NCBI GenBank assembly: GCA_027575765.1
Contig: JANBPT010000009.1
Coordinates: 62,001-126,000 of the forward strand
Length of the DNA stretch: 64,000 nt
Direction of reading: 5' to 3'
Source: Tieghemiomyces parasiticus
Taxonomy: Eukaryota; Kickxellomycota; Dimargaritomycetes; Dimargaritales; Dimargaritaceae
Shown: positions 11,173 to 22,297 of the stretch, in pieces
Position numbering within the stretch: the first letter of the stretch is position 1
How the letters are laid out: every line of letters starts with the position of its first letter
Program-made: the position numbers and the translations under genes
Notes under the pieces: model-generated
Told to the model about the DNA's origin: nothing
The model's input: the letters and a program-made list of their open reading frames with translations, nothing else
Database searches by the model: none

Positions 11173-13734
11173 AAGTGACGCGGCTGCAAGTTGCTTAGTG
11201 AGAGACGGGTGGGGGTTGGCTTGCGATTTCTTTGTCGCCCGCAGTGGTTGGCTGAATGGACAACTGAGGAAGATGAGTAGGTGTGCGAGTACAGGAAAAT
11301 TGTTGGTTCGGAAAGGGGGAAGTCTAAAAAGCAAGACTAGAACCAACTGGCATGGACAATGTGCCTCTTCGACTCGACCACGTCACCAAATGAGCCTACA
11401 GTTTAAGTTCTCTGACGGGCAGCGGCCTCTTTTTTTCTTTTTTTTTTTCAGAATAGCCGTCAACTAAATGGTTGGACTCAAGTAAGATCAGGTCTTCGCT
11501 GGCCTAATATTTACTATCACGTGACTTCGTGATCACATCGATGGATTAATTGGCCAATTGTGCTTAGGTACGCTAATGGCGGTACTGTTCACAAAATCCG
11601 CTGCCATCGATTGGCTCAGTACCTGTTAATTGAGATGCGCGAGTTTAACCCATTTCTGGTAGATGTGCCCTACTAAGCACTATGCGAGCATAATAGTGGT
11701 ATGTGGGTAAAGCCATCCTTTTTAACCGGATGTTCAATATAGGGGGTTACTACGATACCTTATACATTCTAATCGGACAGATATATTCCGAAGAAGGGGC
11801 CAAGATTTCACCATGAGTCGTGAATAGCCCACAATCGATTAAGAAGGCCCTCCATTAATAGCCTGCGCTTGAGCGAAGAAGCAAAAAATTATGAAAGATT
11901 AGATGGGCTTGTTGGTGGTGCGAGCAGGAAGAGTGAGCCTAGCGTTAATTCAGATTGGTGCGCTTAGGGCCTTCGCCCCTCTGCCCGCAGTGCATTTCGC
12001 GATGACTGACGAACATCCCCCACTGGCTCCTCTACACTTTCCACCGTCAATGCCATCCATGCTGCCAGCAGTGCGCTGTCCTTTATGGCGGCATGTGGAA
12101 CGACCTAGGTGCGGTAGCTCAGGGGTCTCTAGCTATGTATGGGTGAGTGGAACTGAATTGTTTGGTGACCTGCACCGGTTCGAACCGCTCCGCAATTGAT
12201 TCAGTCCATAGCAACGAGGTGCTGCAGCCGTGGTGCTAATAAGTGTGTCTAAAGTGGCACGATCGCATTAGACGCTCTGAGACCCTTTCTCCGCTTGATG
12301 ATGAAGGGGTGGGGGGGGAGGCTCTAGTGTCAACTCCAAATGACTATATCGGACAGCGGAGTGGACCGACAAAGTATGAGCCGCTCGTCCCCTTAATTCC
12401 TAAGCGATCCTTACGCTAAGCAGAGAGCAGGAGGTGCATCCTATGTGGCGAGACTGAACAATGAGATGGAAAGGGTGAGCATTAGCAATGGAATGAGCTT
12501 CTCTGCTCCAGCCGGTGTCCAATGGTACCTGAGCCCCCTCCCCTGACGGTGGAATCACTGTGGCCAGGGAATTCAAAACAAGCAAAATGCCAAACTATCT
12601 TGCCGTATACCATCCAACACCTCTAGTCGCCATCAAGTTACCAGCTGGCTTGTTTCCCCTTGCCTGCATGTCGGCACTACACTCCGTCGGATTAACTTTG
12701 GTAAACCTAACCATTGCAGGTTAGTAGGACGCGAGTGTTGGTAAAGTTCCTTACGGGAATGGTTACACTTCCCATCACACTTAGCAAGTACAGGTAGCCC
12801 CCCGCTGCGTTGGGTTTTGGAACGCAATTTCGTTGCTTCGTCTTTCCGCTTCAATTCGCCCACGCTGACAGCGTGTGCTCCATATAGACCACTAAGGCCT
12901 CTGGGATACTTAGCTAGGAGCGTGTGTAAGCATTCCGGCTAAACTTCGGAGACCCTGGTGCGAATGTGTCCCAGACAATGGTCAGTACAGGGTCCTCAGG
13001 TCTCTCGTTCAGTCATATAGGCGCTTGACTGGACGCTAGCATTAAGGTAGGGGACATCCTAATCACCACCTGGCCAGGGACGGGACCCTTCCTTTCAATC
13101 AGATGCTCTGCCAACTCGTCTCCCTTTTCGTTGCCAATGGTATGAGCCCAAGCCAAATTGGCCGGGCCAATCGTGGTTGCTACTTTAACGGCCAAGGGCA
13201 CTCGGACTGATCAAGCCTCGTAAACCCTGCAGTAGCCCCGCCGCCGTGGTGGCTGCAGAATTGACCCCCCCATACCTAACGGCCACGCTTCCGGTCTACA
13301 ATATAAGATCGGTAACTACCGCCCACCGCCGAGTCGCGCTGACGTCCGTCCATTTTCACACCGTTACGACGACTTTATGTTCCTTGCCTTTGCGTATAGG
13401 TTCCTCGGTATCCTGGGTCACACATGAATAGCTTCCCTTCCTCGTCTACTCCTCATCCCCTACCCTACTTCTTATGATAATCTATTAGTACACTTCATAC
13501 GCCCTGCCTAACACACTTGCACCTTTAGCTAGATTTTCTCGTCCGTCATCCCCATTGCCTAATTAGTGCATCACCCTAATACCACGTTAAACCCATTTCG
13601 AGCATTTGTACCGCTTTTATTGATATCTGCGACGGTTTCCAAGCTACTGTGGCCTATATCTTCCCCTTCCCCGCTTGTCTTTCACGACGGCAAGCCTCGC
13701 TATTGTTACCTTTTTTATTCAACTAATTATCACC
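11173..13734. other. Divergent intergenic region, 2.6 kb
   Basis: Lies between the starts of MAK5 (-) and the forkhead gene (+). It contains a T-rich tract near 11430-11450, a TCACGTGA box at 11517, and a G-run near 12310. The stretch before 13735 is C/T-rich, as expected for the forkhead leader. No protein-like frame was found. A tRNA-like string near 12109-12195 does not fold properly. Confidence 0.5.
11517..11524. promoter_or_regulatory. TCACGTGA E-box upstream of MAK5
   Basis: Perfect 8-bp palindrome of the type bound by bHLH factors such as Cbf1/USF, about 345 bp upstream of the MAK5 start. The same octamer occurs upstream of PAM16 and SDA1 in this window. Confidence 0.4.
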
Positions 13735-15240
13735 ATGTCTTTTGACCGCCGTATTCTGGCCAACCCCGCCATGATAAGCTACGTCAAGGCGGTCCCGTCG
13801 TTAGGGCCGAACACCTACCCGACCCCCGGATCACCCGCTGCTTCAGTGGTCGACGCCCCCATGACGCCCTCACATGCGGTCCGGCGCACGGCCTCCACTG
13901 GCCCCGGTAACTGCTTCAGCCCCCCTGAGTCGGCTCACCTGCTACTGCACCCCCCGTCCGCGCCTTACCCACGACAGGGTGTCCCGTCACAGATGACCAC
14001 CCCACAACGGGTGCTCACCCGATCCTTCTCGTATGACCGGTTTGCAGCCACACCGCCCTACACGGTCTCGCCGTTGCCGTGCCTAGTGTCCATGCCTAAC
14101 GCTCCGCTGGCTTACCCGCCGTACCTGACACCAGAAAGTATTCCCGCGAAGGGCTCCGCTCGTAAACGGACCCGGCAGGAGGCTTTCGGCCCCCACGCCA
14201 AACCGTTGCCCGCAACCGAGTCGAAGCCGCAAAGTACCCCCATCCACGGCGTTCCGGTCGCCTCACCCCTGTCGGGCAAGTCTCACTCTCATACGGGCTC
14301 ACTGGCCACCCCGAGTACGGCGAATCCCACACCATCAAAAGCCACCAGACCCCGAGAGACCTATTCCGTCCTGATCGCACGGGCCATTCTAGCCTCCCCG
14401 ATGCATATGGCCCGACTAAGTACCATCTACCGGTGGATCAGTGACGCGTACCCATATTTTGGTTCAGCAGAGAGTCAGGGCTGGCAGAATTCGGTGCGCC
14501 ACAACCTGTCGCTCAACAAGAGCTTCATCCGTATCCCGGCCGACCACCTCAGCACCGGGGGCGGCAAAGGTGACTACTGGACCATCCATCCTTCCCATCT
14601 GGACAAGTTTCGCCATCTGATGAGCCCCACTACCGGACCTCCCTACGCGCCCCCGGTCTACCTGGCCCGCCCACCATCACCATTCTACAGTCCTGGGAGC
14701 CCCGTTGCATACCCGATGCATCACCCTTATCCGCTCCCGTCGACGAAGCCCCACTTTGCCCCATCGGGGCTGCTCAGCAGTGATACCACACCGCTGCGCG
14801 ACCACCCGGCCGCCGGCCGGTTTTACTTGAACACCCTGACCCCCAGCTTCAGTCCCTCCCGCGGTCCGGTGCATCACCCAGCCTATTATGAGACACCGAC
14901 CAAACCATCTACCGCTCGTACCGGACTCGTTGCGCGCTACGGATTGGGCGCACCGCCGGTGATGCTGCCACTCCACCGTACACAGCCTACTGCGACCCAT
15001 CGAGTCGATGATGCCGTACCGGAGACTCCCACTGTCAAGCGTGCCCGTAAACCGGTATCGCCTTTCCCATCGGCTGCTGCCTCCCCCGTGGCTACCCCGC
15101 TCCTTTCCCCGCGCACCGTTCCCTCGGCCTCTTCGCAGCCCCAAACTCCTACCTTATCGCCGTCTAGCGTGATTAGTCCTCTACCGACTCGCACTGCTTC
15201 GCCCGTTTCATCCTTTACCATCCAGAGCTTGCTCAACTGA
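13735..15240 (+). CDS. Forkhead-box transcription factor
   Basis: This intronless gene encodes a 501-aa protein with one forkhead winged-helix DNA-binding domain at about residues 205-292. Seen: ETYSVLIARAILASP, then the recognition-helix core GWQNSVRHNLSLNKSFIRIP and a GKGDYWTIHP wing. No FHA domain is visible, so it is not a Fkh1/Fkh2 type. It is more like the fungal Hcm1/Sep1 class of cell-cycle forkheads, which drive S-phase and cytokinesis genes (inference). Both flanks are low-complexity and rich in Pro/Ser/Thr, with many SP and TP dipeptides that could be CDK sites. The ATG at 13735 has a good CACC context; an upstream in-frame TTG extension is not supported. The next gene downstream in the same orientation is PCNA. 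Confidence 0.9.
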   Translation: MSFDRRILANPAMISYVKAVPSLGPNTYPTPGSPAASVVDAPMTPSHAVRRTASTGPGNCFSPPESAHLLLHPPSAPYPRQGVPSQMTTPQRVLTRSFSYDRFAATPPYTVSPLPCLVSMPNAPLAYPPYLTPESIPAKGSARKRTRQEAFGPHAKPLPATESKPQSTPIHGVPVASPLSGKSHSHTGSLATPSTANPTPSKATRPRETYSVLIARAILASPMHMARLSTIYRWISDAYPYFGSAESQGWQNSVRHNLSLNKSFIRIPADHLSTGGGKGDYWTIHPSHLDKFRHLMSPTTGPPYAPPVYLARPPSPFYSPGSPVAYPMHHPYPLPSTKPHFAPSGLLSSDTTPLRDHPAAGRFYLNTLTPSFSPSRGPVHHPAYYETPTKPSTARTGLVARYGLGAPPVMLPLHRTQPTATHRVDDAVPETPTVKRARKPVSPFPSAAASPVATPLLSPRTVPSASSQPQTPTLSPSSVISPLPTRTASPVSSFTIQSLLN

Positions 15241-16224
15241 CAGGCTAGGTCATTTTATACTCTATCATGCAGCTATACAAGTAAAGCCTAAACCGCTACC
15301 AACAGTTGGGTTACTGCTGGCCAGACTGCGGTTCTTTTTAAAAAAATAATGTATTTCCAATCTTGGCGTTGTCGCAAACCAGGCCAATCCTTCATAAACC
15401 CATATCTAACGTTCACCAAGTTAACATGGCTGATCCATGATGGCCGCCTTGATCCGCTGTCCCTTAGCGCATCGGGAACAATCATTTGGTATACGGTGTA
15501 CGAGATGGTCAGCTCCCTTGGCTTCTAAAGTTTAGATTCTAACTCCCTCGATTTTCTATTGTCGCGCAGGCATGAATACTTCCTACAATGCCCTGCTGTG
15601 GGCATTAGCATCGGTGTTATAGTCTCATTGGTCCGCCCATCACTAAGCCTGAAGCAGCACTTCTCCCTCCCCTTCGTGCCACATTGCGCACCATGTCTCT
15701 CACTCCCTGATTCCTCGCCAACAAGCCCCTACGAGGCGGACCGACAGGCGGCAGTCACTGGCCAATCAGCTGCCCATTAGTTTGTTTATGTTTTGGTATG
15801 CTCTTTTTTTTTCGCACCCATCTGCCGCCACTTGCGAGTCTGTCCCAGCTGGCCAGAGGAGTGACCGCAGCTACCCAATTTTTCTCGCGTGTGTGCACTG
15901 GTACCGCTTGGTAGCAACTCGTGTCCCCCGCTTTCCTCATGGCGACGCCTGATCAAGTGTGGGCTAGAGGTTCGTGTGTATCTATATAATAATTCACAGG
16001 CACGGGGCTGCCGCGCCACCGCTTTCCTTCACCGTACTCTAATCCTCTTCGCCCGCGCCTTACTAGTGCCCGTCTTCCGCGTCTATTGACATCGCGAGAT
16101 CCCCTCCCCACCGCTATCTCTTTTGTACCGCTGCCATCCCGTCCGATCCGCTTCACCTCCCTAACGCCTCGCGCAATAACCCCTTCCCCGCATCACTGTC
16201 TACCCTTTCTATCATTACACCACC
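15241..16224. other. Intergenic, PCNA promoter
   Basis: Contains the 3' flank of the forkhead gene and the PCNA promoter. A CCAAT box sits at 15762 and an inverted one (ATTGG) near 15628. The last 150 bases are strongly C/T-rich and end in ACACCACC directly before the PCNA ATG. No gene-like frame. Confidence 0.5.
15762..15766 (+). promoter_or_regulatory. CCAAT box, PCNA promoter
   Basis: GGCCAATCAG matches the extended CCAAT consensus bound by the Hap/NF-Y complex. It lies about 460 bp upstream of the PCNA start, which is far for a core element. Confidence 0.3.
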
Positions 16225-17010
16225 ATGCTCGAAGCCCGTCTCGCCCAAGGTTCCCTGCTCAAGAAGATCATTGAGGCAATCAAGGATCTTGTGCAGGATG
16301 CCAACTTCGACTGCAGTGACAGCGGCATCTCGCTCCAGGCCATGGATAGCGCGCACGTGGCGTTGTGTGCCCTACTTTTGAAGGCGGACAGTTTCGAGCC
16401 CTACCGCTGCGACCGCAACATGTCGCTGGGCATCAACCTCAATGCCTTCTCCAAGATGCTCAAGTGCTCGGGCAACGACGACATTCTGACCCTGAAGGCC
16501 GATGACGACACTGATTTGTTGACAATGATGTTTGAGAACCAGGCCGCCGACCGGCTGTCGGAGTACGAACTTAAGCTGATGGATATTGACGCCGAGCACC
16601 TGGGTATCCCCGACCAGGAGTTTGACTGCACCGTCAAGATGCCGTCAGCCGAGTTTGCCCGCATCGTACGTGACCTGGCCACCATCAACGAATCGGTTAC
16701 CATCTCCGTGACCAAGGAAGGCGTCCGGTTCGCCGCCTCCGGTGACCACGGTAAGGGCTCTGTCCTGCTCAAACCCAGCGGATCGGTCGATGACGCCGGT
16801 AGCGGTTCCCAAACTTCCATCCAGCTTTCGGAACCTGTCATGGTTTCCCTGTCCCTCAAGTACCTCAACACCTTTACCAAGGCTGCCCCGCTCTCTGAGA
16901 CCGTCACCCTTCAAATCACCAACGACGTACCGGTCCTCATCGACTTCGCCGTGGGTGAGGCTGGCTACATCCGGTACTTCCTAGCCCCCAAGATTAACGA
17001 GGACGAGTAA
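16225..17010 (+). CDS. PCNA (POL30): Proliferating cell nuclear antigen (DNA sliding clamp)
   Basis: This intronless gene encodes 261 aa, the normal PCNA length. PCNA forms the homotrimeric ring that tethers DNA polymerases delta and epsilon and recruits repair factors. Seen: an MLEARLAQGSLLKKI start, the CSDSGISLQAMDSAHVAL segment, the interdomain connector with LMDIDAEHLGIPDQ, and a C-terminal YIRYFLAPKINEDE. Lysine 164, the conserved ubiquitin/SUMO site of translesion control, is present at exactly residue 164 (SVTKEG). Codon usage is strongly biased toward C-ending codons compared with its neighbours, consistent with high expression. No unusual residues were noted. Confidence 0.98.
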   Translation: MLEARLAQGSLLKKIIEAIKDLVQDANFDCSDSGISLQAMDSAHVALCALLLKADSFEPYRCDRNMSLGINLNAFSKMLKCSGNDDILTLKADDDTDLLTMMFENQAADRLSEYELKLMDIDAEHLGIPDQEFDCTVKMPSAEFARIVRDLATINESVTISVTKEGVRFAASGDHGKGSVLLKPSGSVDDAGSGSQTSIQLSEPVMVSLSLKYLNTFTKAAPLSETVTLQITNDVPVLIDFAVGEAGYIRYFLAPKINEDE

Positions 17011-17554
17011 AGGATGGTAATCATTGCTTCGCCTGTCTCGGTTCTCCTTATTGTTTATTAGAGGTGTTTCTTACCCCTTCTTAGTTCACTATTAAATCAG
17101 CCCAGCCATTTCTCTACGCTTTCACTGTATGCCACCACCATTGTGTTTATTTTTCGGCCTGCCGTGTCCCCTTCCCCGTTGGCCCCAAACGGTGTTTTGC
17201 GTAGATTAGCGGGGCTGAGTTGAGCCATTCATGTTGTGGGACCAACCTGCCTCTTGACGGGCGCACCCTACTTCTGACTTCATCATGGCATGTTGGCTAA
17301 GAAAAATTCAGGCGATATAGGGCAAATTATAAAGGGTTCACTGCTCAAGGTCTAAGCTATTTGGCTGGATAGCAACGTGATACCCGGAATGGGAGTTGAA
17401 GCGTGGCAGTATGGCCCTTTGGAACCTTGATCGCTTTCTAGCCAATAGTTTAATCTAGATCAAGGGAAGGTAAACAATCTGGAGGTGGAGAGTAGCGTTG
17501 TTGTTTGCTTTTGGCCAGACACGATGCACTAGCGAAGGGAACGCTGGGGAAGCC
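17011..17554. other. Convergent intergenic region
   Basis: Separates the 3' ends of PCNA (+) and the MADS-box gene (-). It carries T-rich stretches after the PCNA stop, but no frame of interest. Confidence 0.5.
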
Positions 17555-18997
17555 CTAATCGGTGCGGGGTAGATCCTGTACTTGTTCGTCAAGCCAGGCC
17601 TGAAAGTTGGAACCGACCAAGTTATTCAGTGGGAAGTCAGTGCTAGGGGACGCGTCCTGAAAGGCTTGGATCATGGCAATAGCGTTTAAGTCCAAGCCCA
17701 GGTGGCTCAGATCGGCACAGGGGTTACCAAGGGGCTGGGCGAGAGTGTTTTCCAGGGGGGCAGGAGTACCGCACGTAATGGCGCCGATTGTGTTGACATC
17801 GGAGCACGTGCCCTGAGAAGAAGCAACGGATGAGCTGGGCGCTCCTGGGTTGGTAGGAAACGCACCCTGGGGGATATGGTGTGCGGTCTGTGCGGTTAGA
17901 GCCGGTCCAGTGGTCTGAAGAGGTTGTCCACCGTACCTTAAGAACAGCGGCCCAGGTAGGGGTGGCCGGCTCTCAAACGAGGTAGCCATCCCTGAATAGG
18001 CGGTCTGGGTGGGTCCACCGACGTATGGTGTCGAAGTTGCTGGGTAGTTCAGTGGTAGGGTGCCAGGATAGCTAGCTCGACCACCCATTGGCGTTGGAGT
18101 CGCCATGAAGCCACTATGGCCCAAGCCCGACGGGGAGTTGCTTCCAGGCCCACCGGGGCCGGTTCTCCCGGACGACGGTAGGGAATTCGTGCGGTGGGAG
18201 TCAAAGTGCGGCAGATACGGCCCAGCCCGGTTGGTCAGTCCTAGTTGGCTGGGTGGTGGAGTAGCTTTCGGGATGAGGCCCAGATGCGTGGGCATACTGT
18301 TGGTTCGGGTAAGGTGGCTAAAGGTCCCTGAGGCCGTCTTGAGCAGCTTACCGCTGGGCGGCCGACTTTCCGGAGTGGGTAGCGACGTACCGGGGTGTAC
18401 TGAACCGTCGTTAAGCGTGACGGTATTGGCGGACGAGTGGGAGCGCTTGGTGGCCGGCGGCCGGGTGGGTTTCTCGCGAAATGATGTGATAGGCACAAAG
18501 TGTGACGAAGGTCCATCGGCCGTCGGTGTCGTGGCCCATGCCGGTAAATGAGTGCTCTCCTCGTCAGCACGACTCGCTACGGTCTGGGCCACCGTGACCG
18601 GGTGAAGCGCCGGATCGTAAAACTTCTTCTCCCCTTTGACGGCCAAATCCTCCGACCCTGACCCGATGCTGACCACGCGGTACTCATTGACGACTGCTAC
18701 GCAGCGACGGGAGCCAAAGGCCACTTTTCCCTCCCCTGGCTCACCCTTTCGCTTCTTACTCTCGTTGGTGGTGAACTGCTTGGTGAAATACTGTGCGATC
18801 AAGGTGTCAGGGTGGGGTTCGGAGGAGTAAAGGTGGCAGGCCTCTTTTTGGTCGAAAATGAGGAGCGTCACTTTGACCCCGCATAAGACGGCGATCTCAT
18901 GGGCCTTCTTGATGAGCCCTGCGCGACGCCGAGCGAAAGTGACCGTCTTTTGCCGGTCGTTCTCGATCGTACGGATTTGGATCTTTTTGCGGCCCAT
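17555..18997 (-). CDS. MADS-box transcription factor (MEF2/Rlm1-like)
   Basis: This intronless gene encodes 480 aa with an N-terminal MADS domain (1-60) beginning MGRKKIQI and containing VTFARRRAGLIKKAHEIAVLC. The MGRKKI start and the stretch after the MADS box are closer to MEF2/Rlm1 than to the SRF/Mcm1 class. In fungi Rlm1-type factors act downstream of the cell-wall-integrity MAP kinase (known of the family; inferred here). Some usually conserved positions differ, for example FARRR where MEF2 proteins have FTKRK. The rest of the chain is a long Pro/Ser/Thr/Gly-rich region, likely disordered and activating, with several SP/TP sites. The ATG at 18997 was chosen because it puts the MADS box at the extreme N-terminus as in the family; an in-frame extension to 19159 looks like 5' leader. 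Confidence 0.9.
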   Translation of the reverse strand: MGRKKIQIRTIENDRQKTVTFARRRAGLIKKAHEIAVLCGVKVTLLIFDQKEACHLYSSEPHPDTLIAQYFTKQFTTNESKKRKGEPGEGKVAFGSRRCVAVVNEYRVVSIGSGSEDLAVKGEKKFYDPALHPVTVAQTVASRADEESTHLPAWATTPTADGPSSHFVPITSFREKPTRPPATKRSHSSANTVTLNDGSVHPGTSLPTPESRPPSGKLLKTASGTFSHLTRTNSMPTHLGLIPKATPPPSQLGLTNRAGPYLPHFDSHRTNSLPSSGRTGPGGPGSNSPSGLGHSGFMATPTPMGGRASYPGTLPLNYPATSTPYVGGPTQTAYSGMATSFESRPPLPGPLFLRYGGQPLQTTGPALTAQTAHHIPQGAFPTNPGAPSSSVASSQGTCSDVNTIGAITCGTPAPLENTLAQPLGNPCADLSHLGLDLNAIAMIQAFQDASPSTDFPLNNLVGSNFQAWLDEQVQDLPRTD

Positions 18998-20626
18998 GGT
19001 GAGGAGTTTGAAGGAGTGCAACGGCAAAGCTAGTAAGGTCGATACAGGCAGGGGTACTGATACAAAAATAGATTGGAATGGATAATATACAGACGAACTT
19101 GAGTGATTAAAGTGGAAAATGCAGGTGAAAGAATTGTATAAGCCAAAGTAAGTAAACAATGTTTGCAGCCCCGGGAATTAGTACGGTACTTCAGTCAGAT
19201 TGCATTGGACGCTGAGGGTCTTTTAAATAGTGCCGCTAGAAAAGTTGAGGCCATCCTACAACTGAGGTCGACGGGTGAGCTTGTGCCCAGAGCAGCGGTA
19301 CCTGTGCGGACGGAAGCCGAGGCAACGTGGTCAGAATCCACCGGTTAAAGCCCTGGAAAGTGTGGGGGAGGAAGGCACGGCACATGCGCCAACATCGAAG
19401 TTTGCAGCAAACCCCGAAGGAGGGCGGGGTGTAAGGCGTGCCTCGTTTGTGAAGCGATGGGGCGAGGGGTTGCCTACCACGTTGCAATGAAACATTTGAT
19501 GGGAGGTTCTTGCCCTTCCTCCAGTATGGATCCAAGGGGTAAGCCAGCTACTTGACGGCATTCCTAGGGTCCAGAGGGTGGGGACGGGGAAGTGCGCACG
19601 TGGGGAGTGTGGGAGCCGCCCCCAGAAGCCAGGTTCGATGTTACACCAATGCCTAGTCTAACAGGCTACCCCACAGTCAGACAAAGGCTATCATCAGGTA
19701 AGAGGGGCGTCACTGGCACATTTGCAGATGTCATTATAGTGTTCGTCATGAAGATTCTAGTGACGATCATCGTGTGGACCGTACAACGCCCCTTTTGTTT
19801 GCAAAGCTACTATGCGGCGGTGAAAGCTTTGACACATGAACGAGCCAACGGGTTTGGCCCGATCACATGTTTCTTACATTAAAAGTTAACAAGCACAGTG
19901 GCAGAAGCATAGGGCTTGGTAATGGTCCAACCGAAGCCTGGCTTCATGAGGCGAGCTATAGTCAATTTGGCACTAGAATCACAATGTACCCAGCTCTTTA
20001 GGAATGCAAGGTATGGATAGCATACCATGCAGCACCCATAAAGTCCTGGAATTTGAATCGTAGGACAATGGCGTCAGAGCCGCTAATATCGTCTTGTGCA
20101 CATATCATTTTAAACGAGAAGGGTCAAGTTTCCTACTAACTGCAGAAATCCACCACCATGGTATACACGTTATCGTGGTCACCTTGATGTTCCTCTCCAG
20201 GATGCGTTGGCGATGGCAACACGACTCATTTACCGGATACTTAAATATACTGGCCCGTAAGGTATAATCTCGAGTGTCGCTTAGTTGGAAAAGATTGGCT
20301 GATATGAGTAGCGAAGATTGTCGAAACGAGTCGAGTGCAGATGATTTAGCTATCATCCAGGGACGTAGTTTGTGACGGCCATCCCTCAGTCAAACATTTA
20401 TATATTGGTGTTCTGGCTAAGTTAGGGGAGGCACCAGGGGAAAACCTGGCTGACCCACCGCTACCCTATTAGAGGGCTCCGGTCGATTGGGGTTTCTAAT
20501 TGATGCCAAGTAAACTGTTCCTGCCCTTCCCTGTCGTCGCCAACTAAACCACGAATGTACCCTTCGGTTGAGGTCAAGTATACCCAGCCGTGGATTTAAT
20601 GGCATATTACCACCCTGTTTTCCTTA
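18998..20626. other. Intergenic, 1.6 kb, no gene seen
   Basis: Upstream region of the MADS-box gene and 3' flank of the coiled-coil gene. Frames at 19163-19561 and 19592-19882 overlap each other on both strands and show no protein signature. Confidence 0.5.
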
Positions 20627-21731
20627 TTACGTTTTGGGATTCCAAGCTCCGGCATCGCCTGCAGCTGGTAGGTACGGTCCCTGACCCCGGTGTTCTGCGA
20701 TGAGCTGGTCTAGGTGGTCTAATTGATTCTCCTTTTCGGCGGCCAATGTACGGGTCTGATGGACCCGCTTCTGGGTCTGCTGTAGGCGGCGCTTGAGGGT
20801 CTGAATCGCCTCGTGGTCCTGATCTCCTTCTGGAAAGGTCAAACGGAGCTAAGTAGCCACGGTGGTAGTTCCGGGTGAAACAGTACAGTAGGTCTGGTTA
20901 GAAAGCAGTTTGGTACAATCTACAGCGTTTGACGCGAGGTGACATTTTTTTTTTCTAGAAGCAAAGTGAAGGTTTAAGTCCCGGCTATATTGATAGTACG
21001 GAATTGATCTTGTACCTCGTTGAGCTGGTGGTGAAGGACCTGGGTTGATTCGACCAGGGCGTCGTACTGAATCGAGAGTTCATCGAGTCGTGCGTTACAC
21101 TCGGGGTCGTTACTGGGGCGCGGGACGCGGAAATGCAGAGCAGCTGAATTAGGGTAAAGATGATAAAGGCTGACCGCCGGCCCCTGTGGTGGCCAGGTGG
21201 TACGGAAAATATCGCCGCACTAGACACCAGGGGAAGTGTCAGGTTGACTTACCATAGTTCGGCAAGATCCACGGTAGATTTGAACAAATCTTCGAACTCT
21301 TCAGTGGAGAGGTTACGCTTATTACGGAACCTGGGTTAGCCGGAATATAGAGGTATGAGTCGGATGGAATAAATGAGTTAATCGCCGTCCCCGGCGGCCA
21401 TCAAGGAATCAGTAACGCGCGACCGGCCAATCATTTTGAAATTCTTCACGGCAGTTTTCCGACGGTTGACCACGGTAGGGTCGGCTGCCACGACATGAAA
21501 AACTCACCGTAGGGCCTCAACCCGTTTAAGAATATGATCAAAGGTCTGCTCCATCTCTGGCGCGCTGAGCGTCGTCTCCTGGGGCTGGGGTCGCCGGAAA
21601 GTTACGGTGTCTGCCTCTGCGAGGTCGCCATTGCGGACACCCAGGCCGGTGAGATTGGCAGCTGGCCGACCAAAGTCAAGGCCACCGACGGCTTGGCTCA
21701 AGGCCTGTAGTTGTTGTAGCTGGGCCTCCAT
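20627..21731 (-). CDS. Unrecognised coiled-coil protein, four exons
   Basis: I do not recognise this protein. Proposed exons are 21731-21508, 21330-21253, 21112-21000 and 20829-20627, all phase-consistent, giving about 205 aa. The N-terminal half begins MEAQLQQLQALSQAVG and includes a region of polar residues. From about residue 60 the chain is predicted to be long helices: a segment with FRNKRNLSTEEFEDLF, then a Leu-rich coiled coil (LDELSIQYDALVESTQVLHHQLNE) and a second coiled coil (TLKRRLQQTQKRVHQTRTLAAEKENQ), ending in a short Pro/Gly tail. The size and helical layout resemble subunits of multi-protein scaffolds such as Mediator, kinetochore or nuclear pore complexes, but no specific family was identified. 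The third exon boundary is the least sure: a more upstream acceptor at 21169 also keeps phase but would make the intron only 83 nt. Confidence 0.6.
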
Positions 21732-22297
21732 GAGGTGTCGAATAGAAATCGTAGTGCAATTCTGGCAAGCGTGTTCAGCGGTTGCCAAGGAATGGACGAG
21801 TAAGGCTCTTGAGTGGGTAACGGAGTTTAAAAACTGGCAAGTTAGGTAGTTCATAGAGTGGCGCCAAATACAGTCGGAATGTGGGTGGAATGAGGAGGTT
21901 AGGGAGGCGTTGGCTAGCATTCAATCTTGGCGTTAGGGCATTAGGCAGGCCCGGCTGTTTACATTCCATAGCATAGTGCATCCTGTGCGAGGGCCATTCG
22001 GCAGTTAGTTCTGTAATTGACAACGTTCGCAGCACAACTGCTAGTCGTAATTTAGACCACGTGACACGTTCCAAGTTGGTAAAGCTCAGGTACGACCCTA
22101 GCCATGGTGTGGAATGCAGGACAGGAAGTACCTTCATTTGGTTTGCTTTGAGGAGGAGTCAGTTTAAAAGGCGAGTTAAAAAGGAAGAACGAGAGCACAA
22201 AGTACACAGTAGAATAGAGTCGCATGCACGTCCAATACGGATAGCAACTTTAGCGAAGCGTATGAACATGACGACACTAATGAGAGGCCTAGACACT
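21732..22297. other. Intergenic between coiled-coil gene and PSMA3
   Basis: Holds the promoter of the coiled-coil gene and the 3' flank of the proteasome gene. A CACGTG core occurs at 22058-22063 (context CCACGTGAC), about 330 bp upstream of the coiled-coil start. No gene-like frame. Confidence 0.45.

Noticed and set aside
12109..12195. tRNA-like string with a TAGCTCA D-arm start and a GGTTCGAACC T-loop
   Set aside because: The T-arm stem does not pair and the acceptor stem cannot be formed consistently with a 7-bp closure; at most a decayed fragment.
16401..16907. 168-codon minus-strand frame opposite PCNA
   Set aside because: Antisense shadow of a conserved gene with strong codon bias.
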